Below are positions 42,734-51,086 of a stretch of 60,972 nt of DNA, one piece after another. This DNA is from Henriciella sp. (GTDB lineage Bacteria; Pseudomonadota; Alphaproteobacteria; Caulobacterales; Hyphomonadaceae). Position 1 is the first letter of the stretch. Each line of letters begins with the position of its first letter. The position numbers were made by a program, and so were the translations under genes. A model generated the notes under the pieces. That model saw nothing but the letters and a program-made list of their open reading frames with translations, was not told where the DNA came from and made no database searches. Where the stretch lies: positions 1 through 60,972 of the forward strand of contig JALUWJ010000118.1 in the NCBI GenBank assembly GCA_027019605.1, read 5' to 3'.

Positions 42734-44188
42734 TTATCCGCGCCAGAACCGGCGGGTCATCAAAACGAAGACGGCGGTAAACTCCAACCTGCCCAGCAGC
42801 ATGGCGATGGCGCAGATCCATTTGCCGCGATCCGTCAGCCCCTCAAACGTCCCGGCTGGGCCAATCTCGGGACCAAGGCCCGGGCCAACATTCGACACAC
42901 TGGTCGCAGCGCCGGAGATCGCGGTCAGCGGGTCCTCGCCGGTCAGGCTCAGCAAGATCGCTGCAGTCATGAAGGTTGCGAGGTATAGAAACACAAACAC
43001 CATCACCGATTGCAGCGTGTCATTGTCGATGACTTTGCCGCCATACCGGATCCGGACCACGCGGTTCGGGCTGACCATTTGCTGAGCGTGGGCGAGCACC
43101 GCGCGGAAGCTGATCTCAAGCCGGAACATTTTAATCCCGCAAGCTGCTGAGCCTGCGCAGCCGCCGAGGAAGATCGTGATCAGGAAGATCATTACAATCG
43201 GTTCGCCCCAGCCATCATAAGGTGCGGTCGCGTAACCTGTGCCGGTCATCACTGAGACGACATTGAAGAGCGTCTCGATGAAGCCATTAAACGGGCTGAT
43301 AATCACATAATCCTGGTCGGCTGCGACCCGCAGAATGAACACCACCGTGGCGATGGCTACGATCAGGGCCATGAACAAGCGCGGCTGTGGATCGTTAAGG
43401 AGCGGTTTTACCCGGCCGTGGATCATGGCCAGCGCCAGCAAGCTGAAAGGCAGCCCGGCGACGATCATAAAGAAGATCGCGGTGGGCACAGCTGGTGTTT
43501 CGTAGAAGGCCCCAAACGAGGCGTCATAGGTTGAGTATCCGCCTGCGGACACAGTGGTCATCGCATGGGCGATCGCTTCGAACGAGGTCATGCCGCACAG
43601 CATGTAAGCGGCGGCGCAGGCGACAGAGATGAACAGATAGATCATCCCGATTTGCGCAGACACTTCGCTAATGCGCGGGACGAACTTGCCGGACACGTCT
43701 GAGCTTTCCAATTGGAACAGCTGCATCCCGCCGACCCGCAGAACCGGAAGGATCGCAATTGCGGTGACAATGATCCCGATCCCGCCAAACCATTGCAAGA
43801 TGGCGCGCCAAAGCAGAATTCCGCGCGGTTGATAATCGAGGCCGGTCATCACGGTGGAGCCGGTCGTGGTCAGGCCTGAAATGCTCTCGAACATCGCGTC
43901 CGTGACGCTCATGCCAATGCCCATGAACGGGATGGCGGCCATGGCTGGCAGGACAACCCAAACCAGGACGGTCAGGAGGAAGGCCTCACGCGCACCGGCC
44001 CGTTCGTCGTGATGTCCGGCGAGAATGACCAGTCCCCCGCCAAACAGAAGCAGCACAGTCGCGCTCGCGGCAAAGACCGGCCACTCGTCCCGGCCATCGG
44101 CAACATCAAGCAGCCAGCACGGGATCATCGCCGCGCCGAGCAGAGCGGTCATGATACCTAAGGCGAGGATGACGACACGAAGTTGCAT
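42734..44188 (-). CDS. trkH: TrkH-family potassium uptake protein
   Basis: Polytopic inner-membrane K+ transport subunit of 484 aa with about ten hydrophobic segments. Four pore-loop repeats are expected; visible ones include SISGLTTTGSTVMTGLD (first filter), TTVSAGGYSTYD (second), NVVSVMTGTGYAT (third) and SVSNVGPGLGPEIG (fourth). The ending LLGRLEFTAVFVLMTRRFWR is typical. The regulatory partner TrkA is not adjacent. It starts 360 bases before mraZ and is divergent from it. Confidence 0.97.
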   Translation of the reverse strand: MQLRVVILALGIMTALLGAAMIPCWLLDVADGRDEWPVFAASATVLLLFGGGLVILAGHHDERAGAREAFLLTVLVWVVLPAMAAIPFMGIGMSVTDAMFESISGLTTTGSTVMTGLDYQPRGILLWRAILQWFGGIGIIVTAIAILPVLRVGGMQLFQLESSDVSGKFVPRISEVSAQIGMIYLFISVACAAAYMLCGMTSFEAIAHAMTTVSAGGYSTYDASFGAFYETPAVPTAIFFMIVAGLPFSLLALAMIHGRVKPLLNDPQPRLFMALIVAIATVVFILRVAADQDYVIISPFNGFIETLFNVVSVMTGTGYATAPYDGWGEPIVMIFLITIFLGGCAGSAACGIKMFRLEISFRAVLAHAQQMVSPNRVVRIRYGGKVIDNDTLQSVMVFVFLYLATFMTAAILLSLTGEDPLTAISGAATSVSNVGPGLGPEIGPAGTFEGLTDRGKWICAIAMLLGRLEFTAVFVLMTRRFWRG

Positions 44189-44329
44189 ACAGAAATGGGC
44201 TTATGGGGAAAATGCTGAAAAGGCGTGTACTTTTAGCAACGCAGACGCGTTCTGCGTATACAAATTGGGGGCCAATGTGAAATTCTTCGACGATTATGTG
44301 AAATTTTTTTTCTCGCAGAATTGCGGTGG

Positions 44330-44344
44330 TTAACTGTCTGTAAA
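44330..44344 (+). promoter_or_regulatory. Weak CtrA-box candidate upstream of mraZ
   Basis: TTAA-N7-TAAA differs by one base from the CtrA consensus TTAA-N7-TTAA. It lies 205 bases before mraZ in AT-rich DNA, where such matches occur by chance. The remainder of 44189-44448 shows no gene. Confidence 0.2.
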
Positions 44345-44448
44345 TAAAATGTTTTCTAAGTGTTAACGAAGGGTGGACTTGATGTGTTCCGCTATCGTTC
44401 CGATTTGTTCTTTATAGGTTTCGTCAATGCGACCTTGTGGACAGCAGA

Positions 44449-44525
44449 GAATCGGTAAGGGACCCATTTGAATCCAAGCTGTCCCATGTTATCCCATAAA
44501 AGTACAAGTTGGGTCCAAGTGAATC
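44449..44525. promoter_or_regulatory. Three GANTC methylation sites in the mraZ promoter region
   Basis: GAATC occurs at 44449-44453, 44470-44474 and 44521-44525, three times in 77 bases; about 0.3 would be expected by chance. GANTC is the CcrM target, and promoters read by GcrA carry such sites. The middle one overlaps the second MraZ box. Confidence 0.55.
44462..44496 (-). promoter_or_regulatory. MraZ operator: four phased TGGGN-type boxes
   Basis: On the plus strand ACCCA (44462), ATCCA (44472), TCCCA (44482) and TCCCA (44492) are each separated by 5 bases. Read on the minus strand they are TGGGA, TGGGA, TGGAT and TGGGT in a 10-bp period. MraZ of E. coli binds direct TGGGN repeats with 5-base spacers upstream of mraZ and represses the dcw operon. 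The array ends 52 bases before the mraZ start. Confidence 0.85.
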
Positions 44526-44548
44526 CGACCTGGGGCGAGTGATGGGAG

Positions 44549-45049
44549 ATGCACGTGTTTGTCTCAAGCTATGAGACATCGCTAGACAGTAAAGGGCGGG
44601 TCTCTGTGCCGGCCTCGTTCCGCCATGCGCTCGCTGGCGGGGCACGCATTTTCTTGTATCCGGCCCTCGATGGATCGCCCTGCTTGGAAGGTGGCGGCGA
44701 TGCGCTCATGCAGCAAAATCAAACCACCCTCCTGCGGATGAGCCCCACCTCCACTGCGCGCAAAGTTTTCTTGAACCGCACGGTTTCTAAAGCGGTTGAG
44801 TTGAAACTCGACGATACGGGACGGATCAAAATTCCGGCCAAGCATCTCGAAATGGCGGGGATCAGCAAAGAACTGGTTTTCGTCGGTGCGATGGATCGGT
44901 TCTATGTTTGGGATCCGGAGCGCTATGCCGCCTTTGATGCTGAGATGGAATCTCAGCTCGACGATGTGCAGGCCGATTTCGAGGGGTCGTTCAATGCGGC
45001 GCTCGCGGTTGGCGGCATTCGCGGCGTGGTCGGGGAGGGCGAGTCATGA
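44549..45049 (+). CDS. mraZ: Transcriptional regulator MraZ
   Basis: First gene of the dcw cluster; a DNA-binding protein and repressor of its own operon. The 166 aa protein has two SpoVT-AbrB-like repeats: YETSLDSKGRVSVPASFRHA (about 7-26) and ELKLDDTGRIKIPAKHLEMA (about 91-110). The start ATG is preceded by GATGGGAG. The stop overlaps the rsmH start by 4 bases. Its own phased operator is visible upstream (44462-44496). Confidence 0.97.
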   Translation: MHVFVSSYETSLDSKGRVSVPASFRHALAGGARIFLYPALDGSPCLEGGGDALMQQNQTTLLRMSPTSTARKVFLNRTVSKAVELKLDDTGRIKIPAKHLEMAGISKELVFVGAMDRFYVWDPERYAAFDAEMESQLDDVQADFEGSFNAALAVGGIRGVVGEGES

Positions 45050-46038
45050 GCCATGTCCCTGTGCTGCTGCCCGAGGTTGTAACCGCGCTCGCCCCGCGCG
45101 ATGGCGAAACATATGTTGATGGCACCTTTGGCGGCGGTGGCTATGCGCTGCGTGTGCTCGATGCGGCCGATTGCGCTTTGTATGGCATAGACCGTGACTT
45201 CGACGCGATTACACGGGCTGAGGCACTAAGCGAAGACAATCCGCGCCTGTTCCCGTTGCTGGGGCGGTTTGGCGATATGGACGCGCTGCTCTTGAATGCA
45301 GGTGTGTCTGAGGTGGATGGCGTCATGCTGGATATCGGCGTGTCCTCGTTCCAGATTGACGAAGGCGCACGCGGCTTTTCATTCATGCGCGACGGGCCTC
45401 TGGACATGCGTATGGGTCAAACCGGACCGAGCGCAAAAGATGTCGTCAATCATATGTCCACCGGTGATCTGACCTCGATCATCCGCCAGCTCGGTGAAGA
45501 GCGCCAAGCCAAGCGGATTGCCAGCGCCATCGTTGCAAAACGTGCCTCAGGCAGTTTCTCGACAACGCTCGAGCTTGCGGATTGCGTTGAACAGGCGGTG
45601 GGCGGTCGGCGCGGAAAGAAAACGCATCCCGCAACCCTGACCTTCCAGGCGATCCGGATGTACGTGAATGATGAGCTCGGCGAGCTTGCCCGCGGTCTCG
45701 CGGCAGCAGAGCGTTTGCTGCGCTCAGGTGGGCGCTTGGTGGTTGTCACGTTCCACTCGCTTGAAGATCGATTGGTGAAGCAGTTTATGCGCGCCCGCGC
45801 TGGCCTGGTCGGCGGCGGTTCGCGCTATATGCCCGAGCGCAGCAAGGGCCCGGACCCAACGTTCGAATTGCCACAACGCAAAGCGATCGAGCCGGGCGAG
45901 GCCGAGACGTCCGTCAATCCGCGCGCGCGGTCAGCGCGACTGCGTGTAGCGGTGCGGACCGGCGCCGAGGTTTGGAAAGATCCGGTTGAGACAGGCATGC
46001 GTCTGCCGTCCCTGTCCAGCTTGGAGGCGGTATTATGA
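45046..46038 (+). CDS. rsmH: 16S rRNA (cytosine1402-N4)-methyltransferase
   Basis: Methylates C1402 in the ribosomal P-site (formerly mraW). The 330 aa protein has the SAM-site motif YVDGTFGGGGYALRVL (about 24-39), DIGVSSFQIDEGARGFSF and MRMGQTG. Further C-terminal family segments are AIRMYVNDELGEL and VVTFHSLEDRLVKQFM. It overlaps mraZ and ftsL by 4 bases each. Confidence 0.98.
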   Translation: MSHVPVLLPEVVTALAPRDGETYVDGTFGGGGYALRVLDAADCALYGIDRDFDAITRAEALSEDNPRLFPLLGRFGDMDALLLNAGVSEVDGVMLDIGVSSFQIDEGARGFSFMRDGPLDMRMGQTGPSAKDVVNHMSTGDLTSIIRQLGEERQAKRIASAIVAKRASGSFSTTLELADCVEQAVGGRRGKKTHPATLTFQAIRMYVNDELGELARGLAAAERLLRSGGRLVVVTFHSLEDRLVKQFMRARAGLVGGGSRYMPERSKGPDPTFELPQRKAIEPGEAETSVNPRARSARLRVAVRTGAEVWKDPVETGMRLPSLSSLEAVL

Positions 46039-46376
46039 GTAAGCGCGCGTTCCTGTTCGGTCTGGCCGTGGTCGGATTGCTGATTTTTAGTCTCTATCGT
46101 GCAAAGTATGGCGCACAGGAGACGGTCGCAGAAATCGAGGCGGTTGAGATTCAAATCGCCGAAGCGGAAGCTGCGCAATTCGACCTGGAAGCAGAGTTTG
46201 CACATCGCTCTCGGCCGGAATGGATTGAAGAATTTGCACGCCGTGAGCTTGGTATGGTGCCCGCGAAAGCCGAGCAGTTCGTGCGGACTGTCGACTTGGA
46301 TGGCCGCGTCGGTCCGCCAATGGAGCTGCGCGATGCCGACCAGCCTGTAGATCAGGAGGTTGGTGATGCAAATTGA
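46035..46376 (+). CDS. ftsL: Cell division protein FtsL-like
   Basis: A bitopic inner-membrane protein of 113 aa. A hydrophobic segment (FLFGLAVVGLLIFSLY, about 6-21) is followed by a periplasmic coiled coil (EIEAVEIQIAEAEAAQFDLE). The C-terminal part PEWIEEFARRELGMVPAKAE is the typical FtsL end. FtsL works with FtsB and FtsQ to activate septal synthesis by FtsW-FtsI. Sequence similarity in this family is low; the call rests strongly on position between rsmH and ftsI, which it overlaps. Confidence 0.88.
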   Translation: MSKRAFLFGLAVVGLLIFSLYRAKYGAQETVAEIEAVEIQIAEAEAAQFDLEAEFAHRSRPEWIEEFARRELGMVPAKAEQFVRTVDLDGRVGPPMELRDADQPVDQEVGDAN

Positions 46377-48024
46377 TCCAGCGCCTGAGATCGAGCTCGG
46401 TGGCGGCGGTATGCGCACGCGGATTGTCTCCATGGCCTTATTGGCTGTGTTCGGGGCGATCGCGATCAAAGGTCTGACGGTTGCGCTCACTGGACCTGGT
46501 GAGGTGGTTGCCCAGATTGCGAGTGTTGAGGCTCCAGCGCGCCGCGCGGATATTGTTGATCGCAATGGCGGGCTGCTGGCGACCTCGGTCACGGCATACT
46601 CTGTCTTCGCCGACCCTCGCGCCATTGGGGATGCTAGTCTGATCGCAAATGAGCTTGGCCGGGTGCTGCCCGACTTAGACGTTGATCGGATCGAGGCGCG
46701 CCTCTCAAACAAAGAGCGGGCATTTGCCTGGATTGAGCGTGGGGTCACGCCGCGCCAGCGCCAAGCTGTGTTCGAGCTTGGTCTGGAAGGGATTGGGTTT
46801 CGTGAAGAGACGCGGCGCGCCTATCCGCGCGGCACATTGGCGGGACATCTGCTGGGATATGCTGGCGCAGACGGGCAGGGTCTTGGCGGCATTGAGTATG
46901 CGATGGATGACCGCTTAACCAGCGATCCTGAGCCGCTTTATTTGACCATCGATGCGAACGTGCAGTTCAGTCTAGAGGCCGAGTTGTCTGCTGCGGTGGG
47001 TGAGTATGAAGCTGAAGCTGGCGCCGGTGTTGTGCTGGCCGCGCAAACTGGGGAAGTGCTCGGCATGGCAAGCTGGCCACCGCTGGATCCGCACAAAGCC
47101 ACATCGCTGAGCCGCGAAGACCCGGCTCTGCTCGATCGCGCGAGCAATGCCGTTTACGAGCTTGGCTCTGTGTTCAAGCCGCTGACGGTCGCCGGGGCTT
47201 TGGATGCGGGCGCAATACGTCCAAATGATCGTTTTGATGTGCGCGAACCGCTGCGCATTCGAGGCCAACAAATCGAGGATGATCACCCAATTGTCGGGCG
47301 TGCCAGCCCGTTTGAGATCATCGCGGACAGTTCAAATATCGGTACAGTGAAAATCGCCTGGCAGATGGGCACGCGGCGCCAGCAGGAATTCTTCTCATCC
47401 TTGGGGCTGTTCTCCCGCTCTCCGATTGAGCTTGCAGGCAGCGCCCGGCCGCTTTTGCCGGAGACCTTTGATGAGCTCTATAGCGCGACGGCGAGCTACG
47501 GGCATGGGATTGCCGTTTCGCCCATCGCGTTTGCGAGCGCTTTTGCGTCGCTCGCTAATGCCGGGGAGACCGTAACGCCGACCTTGCTTATGGCGCCGAC
47601 GCGGCAACGCAGTCCAAAACGAGTTATGGCCGCACCAACGGCCGATCTCGTCGTGCGGATGCTGCGCAAAGCGGTCGTCGATGGCACCGGGGCTCGCGCC
47701 GAGGTAGGCGGCTACCGCGTCGCTGGAAAGACCGGGACCGCTGAAAAGCCGATTGCGGGCGGATATTCAGATACAGAGAATATTTGCAGCTTTGCCGCCG
47801 TATTCCCCGCCGATAGCCCTGAATATGTCGTATTGATCGTGCTGGACTCTCCAAAGGCCGGACAAGATCGCGGCCGAACGGCAGCCTGGAACGCAGCGCC
47901 GACCGCAGGACGAGTGATTGAGCGGATTGCGCCAATTTTGGGCGTTGAGCCGCAATTCGATGAACCCGTTGGGTCGACCCCTCGTGTCCGATCTGTCGCT
48001 GACAGGAGAGGTACGACATTATGA
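46366..48024 (+). CDS. ftsI: Peptidoglycan transpeptidase FtsI (PBP3)
   Basis: Septal DD-transpeptidase of 552 aa, anchored by one N-terminal helix (about residues 22-40). The ATG at 46366 has AGGAGG six bases before it; a TTG at 46360 is less likely. The N-terminal domain has RRADIVDRNGGLLA. The catalytic motifs are SVFK (Ser about 268) in YELGSVFKPLTV, SSN around 322-324 in IIADSSNIGT, and KTG around 454 in VAGKTGTAEK. It overlaps murE by 4 bases. Confidence 0.98.
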   Translation: MQIDPAPEIELGGGGMRTRIVSMALLAVFGAIAIKGLTVALTGPGEVVAQIASVEAPARRADIVDRNGGLLATSVTAYSVFADPRAIGDASLIANELGRVLPDLDVDRIEARLSNKERAFAWIERGVTPRQRQAVFELGLEGIGFREETRRAYPRGTLAGHLLGYAGADGQGLGGIEYAMDDRLTSDPEPLYLTIDANVQFSLEAELSAAVGEYEAEAGAGVVLAAQTGEVLGMASWPPLDPHKATSLSREDPALLDRASNAVYELGSVFKPLTVAGALDAGAIRPNDRFDVREPLRIRGQQIEDDHPIVGRASPFEIIADSSNIGTVKIAWQMGTRRQQEFFSSLGLFSRSPIELAGSARPLLPETFDELYSATASYGHGIAVSPIAFASAFASLANAGETVTPTLLMAPTRQRSPKRVMAAPTADLVVRMLRKAVVDGTGARAEVGGYRVAGKTGTAEKPIAGGYSDTENICSFAAVFPADSPEYVVLIVLDSPKAGQDRGRTAAWNAAPTAGRVIERIAPILGVEPQFDEPVGSTPRVRSVADRRGTTL

Positions 48025-49463
48025 TCTTAAAGGACCTGGTTCCATTCTATTCTGGCCCTGGTGCAGAGGCTGAGGTGACAGGGATCACCGCCGACAGCCG
48101 CCGCGTGCAGCCAGGCTTTGTATTTGCCGCCATGCAAGGCGTTGTCGCGGATGGGCGAAAGTTCATCCCAAGCGCGATTGAAAATGGTGCCATCGCTATT
48201 CTCGGTGAAGATTTACCAGACACGGGCCGCGCCGCTCGGGTTCAAGTTGAAAATGCACGCCTCGCGCTGGCTGAAGCGTCCGCCAAGTTTTATCCGACCC
48301 AGCCGGAACAGATCGTTGCGATTACCGGGACCAATGGCAAAAGCTCGACCGTCGATTTCCTGCGTCAAATCTGGCAGACGGCGGGCCTGAAATCCGCCAG
48401 CATGGGCACGCTCGGCGCAATCGGTCCGAATGGTCATATCGACCTCGGGCACACGACGCCGGACCCGGTCGCTATTCACGCCACATTGCAGACGCTGGCC
48501 CAAGATGGCGTCACGCACGCTGCAATGGAAGCTTCGTCGCACGGGCTCGCGCAATACCGGCTAGACGCTGTGAAGCTCAGCGCGGTGGCGTTCACCAATC
48601 TGACGCAAGACCATCTCGACTATCACAACACGATGGATGAGTACCGCGCGGCGAAACTGCGCCTGTTCAGTGATTTGGGGTCAAAAGGCTGCCCGGCGGT
48701 GGTCAATGCTGACAGCGATCAACGGCTGTTCTTCGAAGAAGCGGCGCGCGACGCTGGTCTTGAGCTTGTCTCTGTTGGCTGGCGCGGGGCGGATCTGAAA
48801 ATCGAAGAGCTCATGCCGAAGGCGACGGGACAGCGTCTATTCTTGGATTGGCGCGGTGAAAAGGCGGCGATTGACCTGCCGCTCATCGGGGAATTTCAGG
48901 CCCTGAATGCGCTAACCGCAGCAGGATTGGCCCTGGCGGGCGGTCTGGATTTGCAGGCTGTCGCGTCCGGCATGTCGAAGCTGGAACCGGTCAAAGGCCG
49001 ATTGGAATATGTTGGCGAAACCCGCGATGGCGCGGGGGTCTTTGTCGACTATGCCCACACGCCAGCAGGCTTGGATGTTCTGATCCGCGCTGCACGTCCG
49101 CACACGGCGGGCCGCCTGGTCGTGGTGTTTGGCTGCGGCGGCGATCGTGATCGCGGCAAGCGTCCACTCATGGGCGAAGTGGCGGCAAAGCATGCTGACC
49201 ATGTGATCGTGACGGACGACAATCCGCGCAGCGAAGACCCGGCAGCGATCCGCGCCGATGTGCTGGCGGGTGTGCCAAATGGCATTGAGATTGGTGATCG
49301 CGGGCAGGCGATCCAGGACGCGGTCAGAGATCTGCGCAAGGGCGATACGCTCTTGATCGCGGGCAAAGGTCACGAAACCGGGCAGATCATAGGCGACAAA
49401 GTCATCCCGTTCAGCGACCAGGAAACCGCCATTGAGGCGTTGAAGGAGGCGGCGAATGTATAG
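48021..49463 (+). CDS. murE: UDP-N-acetylmuramoyl-tripeptide synthetase MurE
   Basis: Adds meso-diaminopimelate to UDP-MurNAc-L-Ala-D-Glu. The protein is 480 aa. The N-terminal domain shows TGITADSRRVQPGFVFAAMQ, the ATP site TGTNGKSS lies at about 102-109, and the C-terminal domain has the DNPR motif (about 400) that binds meso-DAP rather than lysine. It overlaps ftsI. Downstream, murF would be expected to overlap its end, but it is missing. Confidence 0.98.
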   Translation: MILKDLVPFYSGPGAEAEVTGITADSRRVQPGFVFAAMQGVVADGRKFIPSAIENGAIAILGEDLPDTGRAARVQVENARLALAEASAKFYPTQPEQIVAITGTNGKSSTVDFLRQIWQTAGLKSASMGTLGAIGPNGHIDLGHTTPDPVAIHATLQTLAQDGVTHAAMEASSHGLAQYRLDAVKLSAVAFTNLTQDHLDYHNTMDEYRAAKLRLFSDLGSKGCPAVVNADSDQRLFFEEAARDAGLELVSVGWRGADLKIEELMPKATGQRLFLDWRGEKAAIDLPLIGEFQALNALTAAGLALAGGLDLQAVASGMSKLEPVKGRLEYVGETRDGAGVFVDYAHTPAGLDVLIRAARPHTAGRLVVVFGCGGDRDRGKRPLMGEVAAKHADHVIVTDDNPRSEDPAAIRADVLAGVPNGIEIGDRGQAIQDAVRDLRKGDTLLIAGKGHETGQIIGDKVIPFSDQETAIEALKEAANV

Positions 49464-49882
49464 TCCCTCCATCTCTATTTTTGGCGCAGCGTTGAACCGA
49501 TCATGCCGGTCGGTTTCATCCACAGGTTTCGCTGTCGCGCTGGTTTCTTCAGCTCGCGGTGCAGCGCGTTTGCGGGCTCCCAAAAGCGGCCTTGCCTCAG
49601 AACTTCCTTGCTTACCAAAGGGTTGTGGCCCTGTTTGGCGCGGCGCCCAGTTCTCAGGATTGGCGTGCCGCGCAAGAGAACGAAAAGAGTCCATCAAGTT
49701 TTCAGGGTTCGCGAGGCGCAATTCTAACCGAAAAGAAAGACAATTCTCAGCTCGAGCGCCCTTGTTAAATTGGGCGAATACATCCGGAATAAGACTATTC
49801 GCAGACCCACAGCGACAAAGCAGCGCTTGGGCAGACGATATGGTGATGGACCGCGGCGCAGAAGGTGCTGCAAGGGGTTGTG
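49464..49882 (+). other. 419-base unrecognised stretch where murF is expected
   Basis: The gap between murE and mraY contains no sequence resembling MurF in any frame that I read: no ATP-site GTxGKT/S, no ADSR start, no C-terminal VKGS. Open frames exist on both strands but have Arg/Ser/Cys-rich or otherwise unnatural composition. One clear hairpin is seen around 49636-49676 (GCGCGGC / GCCGCGC arms with nested pairing), plus a short AACCGA/TCGGTT inverted repeat at 49495-49515. Function unknown; it may be a remnant after deletion. Confidence 0.6.
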
Positions 49883-51076
49883 ATGCTGTTTGAACTATTG
49901 GCGGCCGAAGAAGGGCCGCTGCGACTATTCAACTATCTGACGTTCCGGACCGGGCTGGCTCTGGTGACGGCCTTTTTGGTCACGGTTATTTTTGGCGGTT
50001 GGATGATTGATGTCTTGCGGGCGCGCCAAGGCAAAGGCCAACCGATCCGCGATCTTTCCCTCGAAGCGCAAATGGCCAAGCAGGGCACGCCGACCATGGG
50101 CGGGATCCTGATCTGGATCGGCCTCATTCTGGGCACACTTCTGTTTGCGGATCTGAGCAATCCATACATCTGGGTCGTGCTGGCGGTTTCACTGTCTTAT
50201 GCGGTGCTCGGTTTCATGGATGACTATGCCAAGGTCACCAAACAAAGCACGGATGGCGTTTCAGCCCGTTTGCGTCTTGGAACGGAATTCCTCGTGGCGG
50301 CGCTGGCGGGCGCATTCATTATGGGCCTGCACGGCGCCCACACGCCAATGGGACACGCCGATTGGGGCGCGCTCAATCCACTGGCGGAATGGGTAGCGAG
50401 CTTCGCCCCGGAAACATCGGTGGAGCGCAATGAGGCCAGCTTCTCAGGCGGCGTCGCGATTCCATTCGTAAATGATTATTTCTTCCCGCTTGGCGGCCTG
50501 TTCGTCGTGTTTGCCTGTATCGTGATAGTTGGCTTCGCCAATGCGGTGAATTTTACCGATGGCCTGGACGGTCTCGCCATCGTGCCCATCATGTTTACCG
50601 GCGCAGCTTTCGCGCTGATCGCATACCTGACCGGCAACTTCTTTTTCGCAGATTATCTCGGCATTCAGTTCACGCCAGGCGCGGGTGAAATGGCGGTTCT
50701 CATGGGCGCTATGATGGGCGCTGGTATGGGCTTTTTGTGGTACAATGCTTACCCGGCCAAAGTCTTCATGGGCGATACCGGATCGCTTGGATTGGGCGGC
50801 CTGATTGGCGTCGTCGCGGTGGCGATTAAGCACGAGTTTGCGCTCGCCGTGATTGGCGGCCTGTTTGTCCTCGAAGTACTATCGGTCGTTCTGCAAGTGA
50901 GCTGGTTCAAGATCACGCGTAAACTCACTGGCGAGGGCAAGCGCATCTTCCTGATGGCGCCTCTTCACCACCATTTCCAGAAGAAGAACTGGCCGGAAAC
51001 ACGGGTCGTGGTTCGGTTCTGGATCTTATCGCTTTTGTTCGCCCTTGCGGGTCTTGCCACACTGAAACTGAGGTAG
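49883..51076 (+). CDS. mraY: Phospho-N-acetylmuramoyl-pentapeptide-transferase MraY
   Basis: Integral membrane enzyme of 397 aa that makes lipid I from UDP-MurNAc-pentapeptide and undecaprenyl phosphate. The ATG at 49883 is preceded by AAGGGG; the frame from 49865 is longer but less likely. About ten hydrophobic segments are seen. Catalytic and family motifs are [19 protein letters not shown] (Asp pair), [28 protein letters not shown] and [12 protein letters not shown]. It needs the MurF product, although murF is not next to it. Confidence 0.98.
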   Translation: MLFELLAAEEGPLRLFNYLTFRTGLALVTAFLVTVIFGGWMIDVLRARQGKGQPIRDLSLEAQMAKQGTPTMGGILIWIGLILGTLLFADLSNPYIWVVLAVSLSYAVLGFMDDYAKVTKQSTDGVSARLRLGTEFLVAALAGAFIMGLHGAHTPMGHADWGALNPLAEWVASFAPETSVERNEASFSGGVAIPFVNDYFFPLGGLFVVFACIVIVGFANAVNFTDGLDGLAIVPIMFTGAAFALIAYLTGNFFFADYLGIQFTPGAGEMAVLMGAMMGAGMGFLWYNAYPAKVFMGDTGSLGLGGLIGVVAVAIKHEFALAVIGGLFVLEVLSVVLQVSWFKITRKLTGEGKRIFLMAPLHHHFQKKNWPETRVVVRFWILSLLFALAGLATLKLR

Positions 51077-51086
51077 CGCCCACTCT

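Noticed and set aside
48912-49721. 269-codon minus-strand frame covering the murE end and the gap
   Set aside because: Two thirds is antisense to murE. The ANPEN-L/ANPEN-W repeat at its start is curious but does not match a known family.
49456-49893. 145-codon plus-strand frame filling the murE-mraY gap
   Set aside because: Arg/Ser/Cys-rich with no domain, overlaps the well-supported mraY start, and shows no MurF motif.
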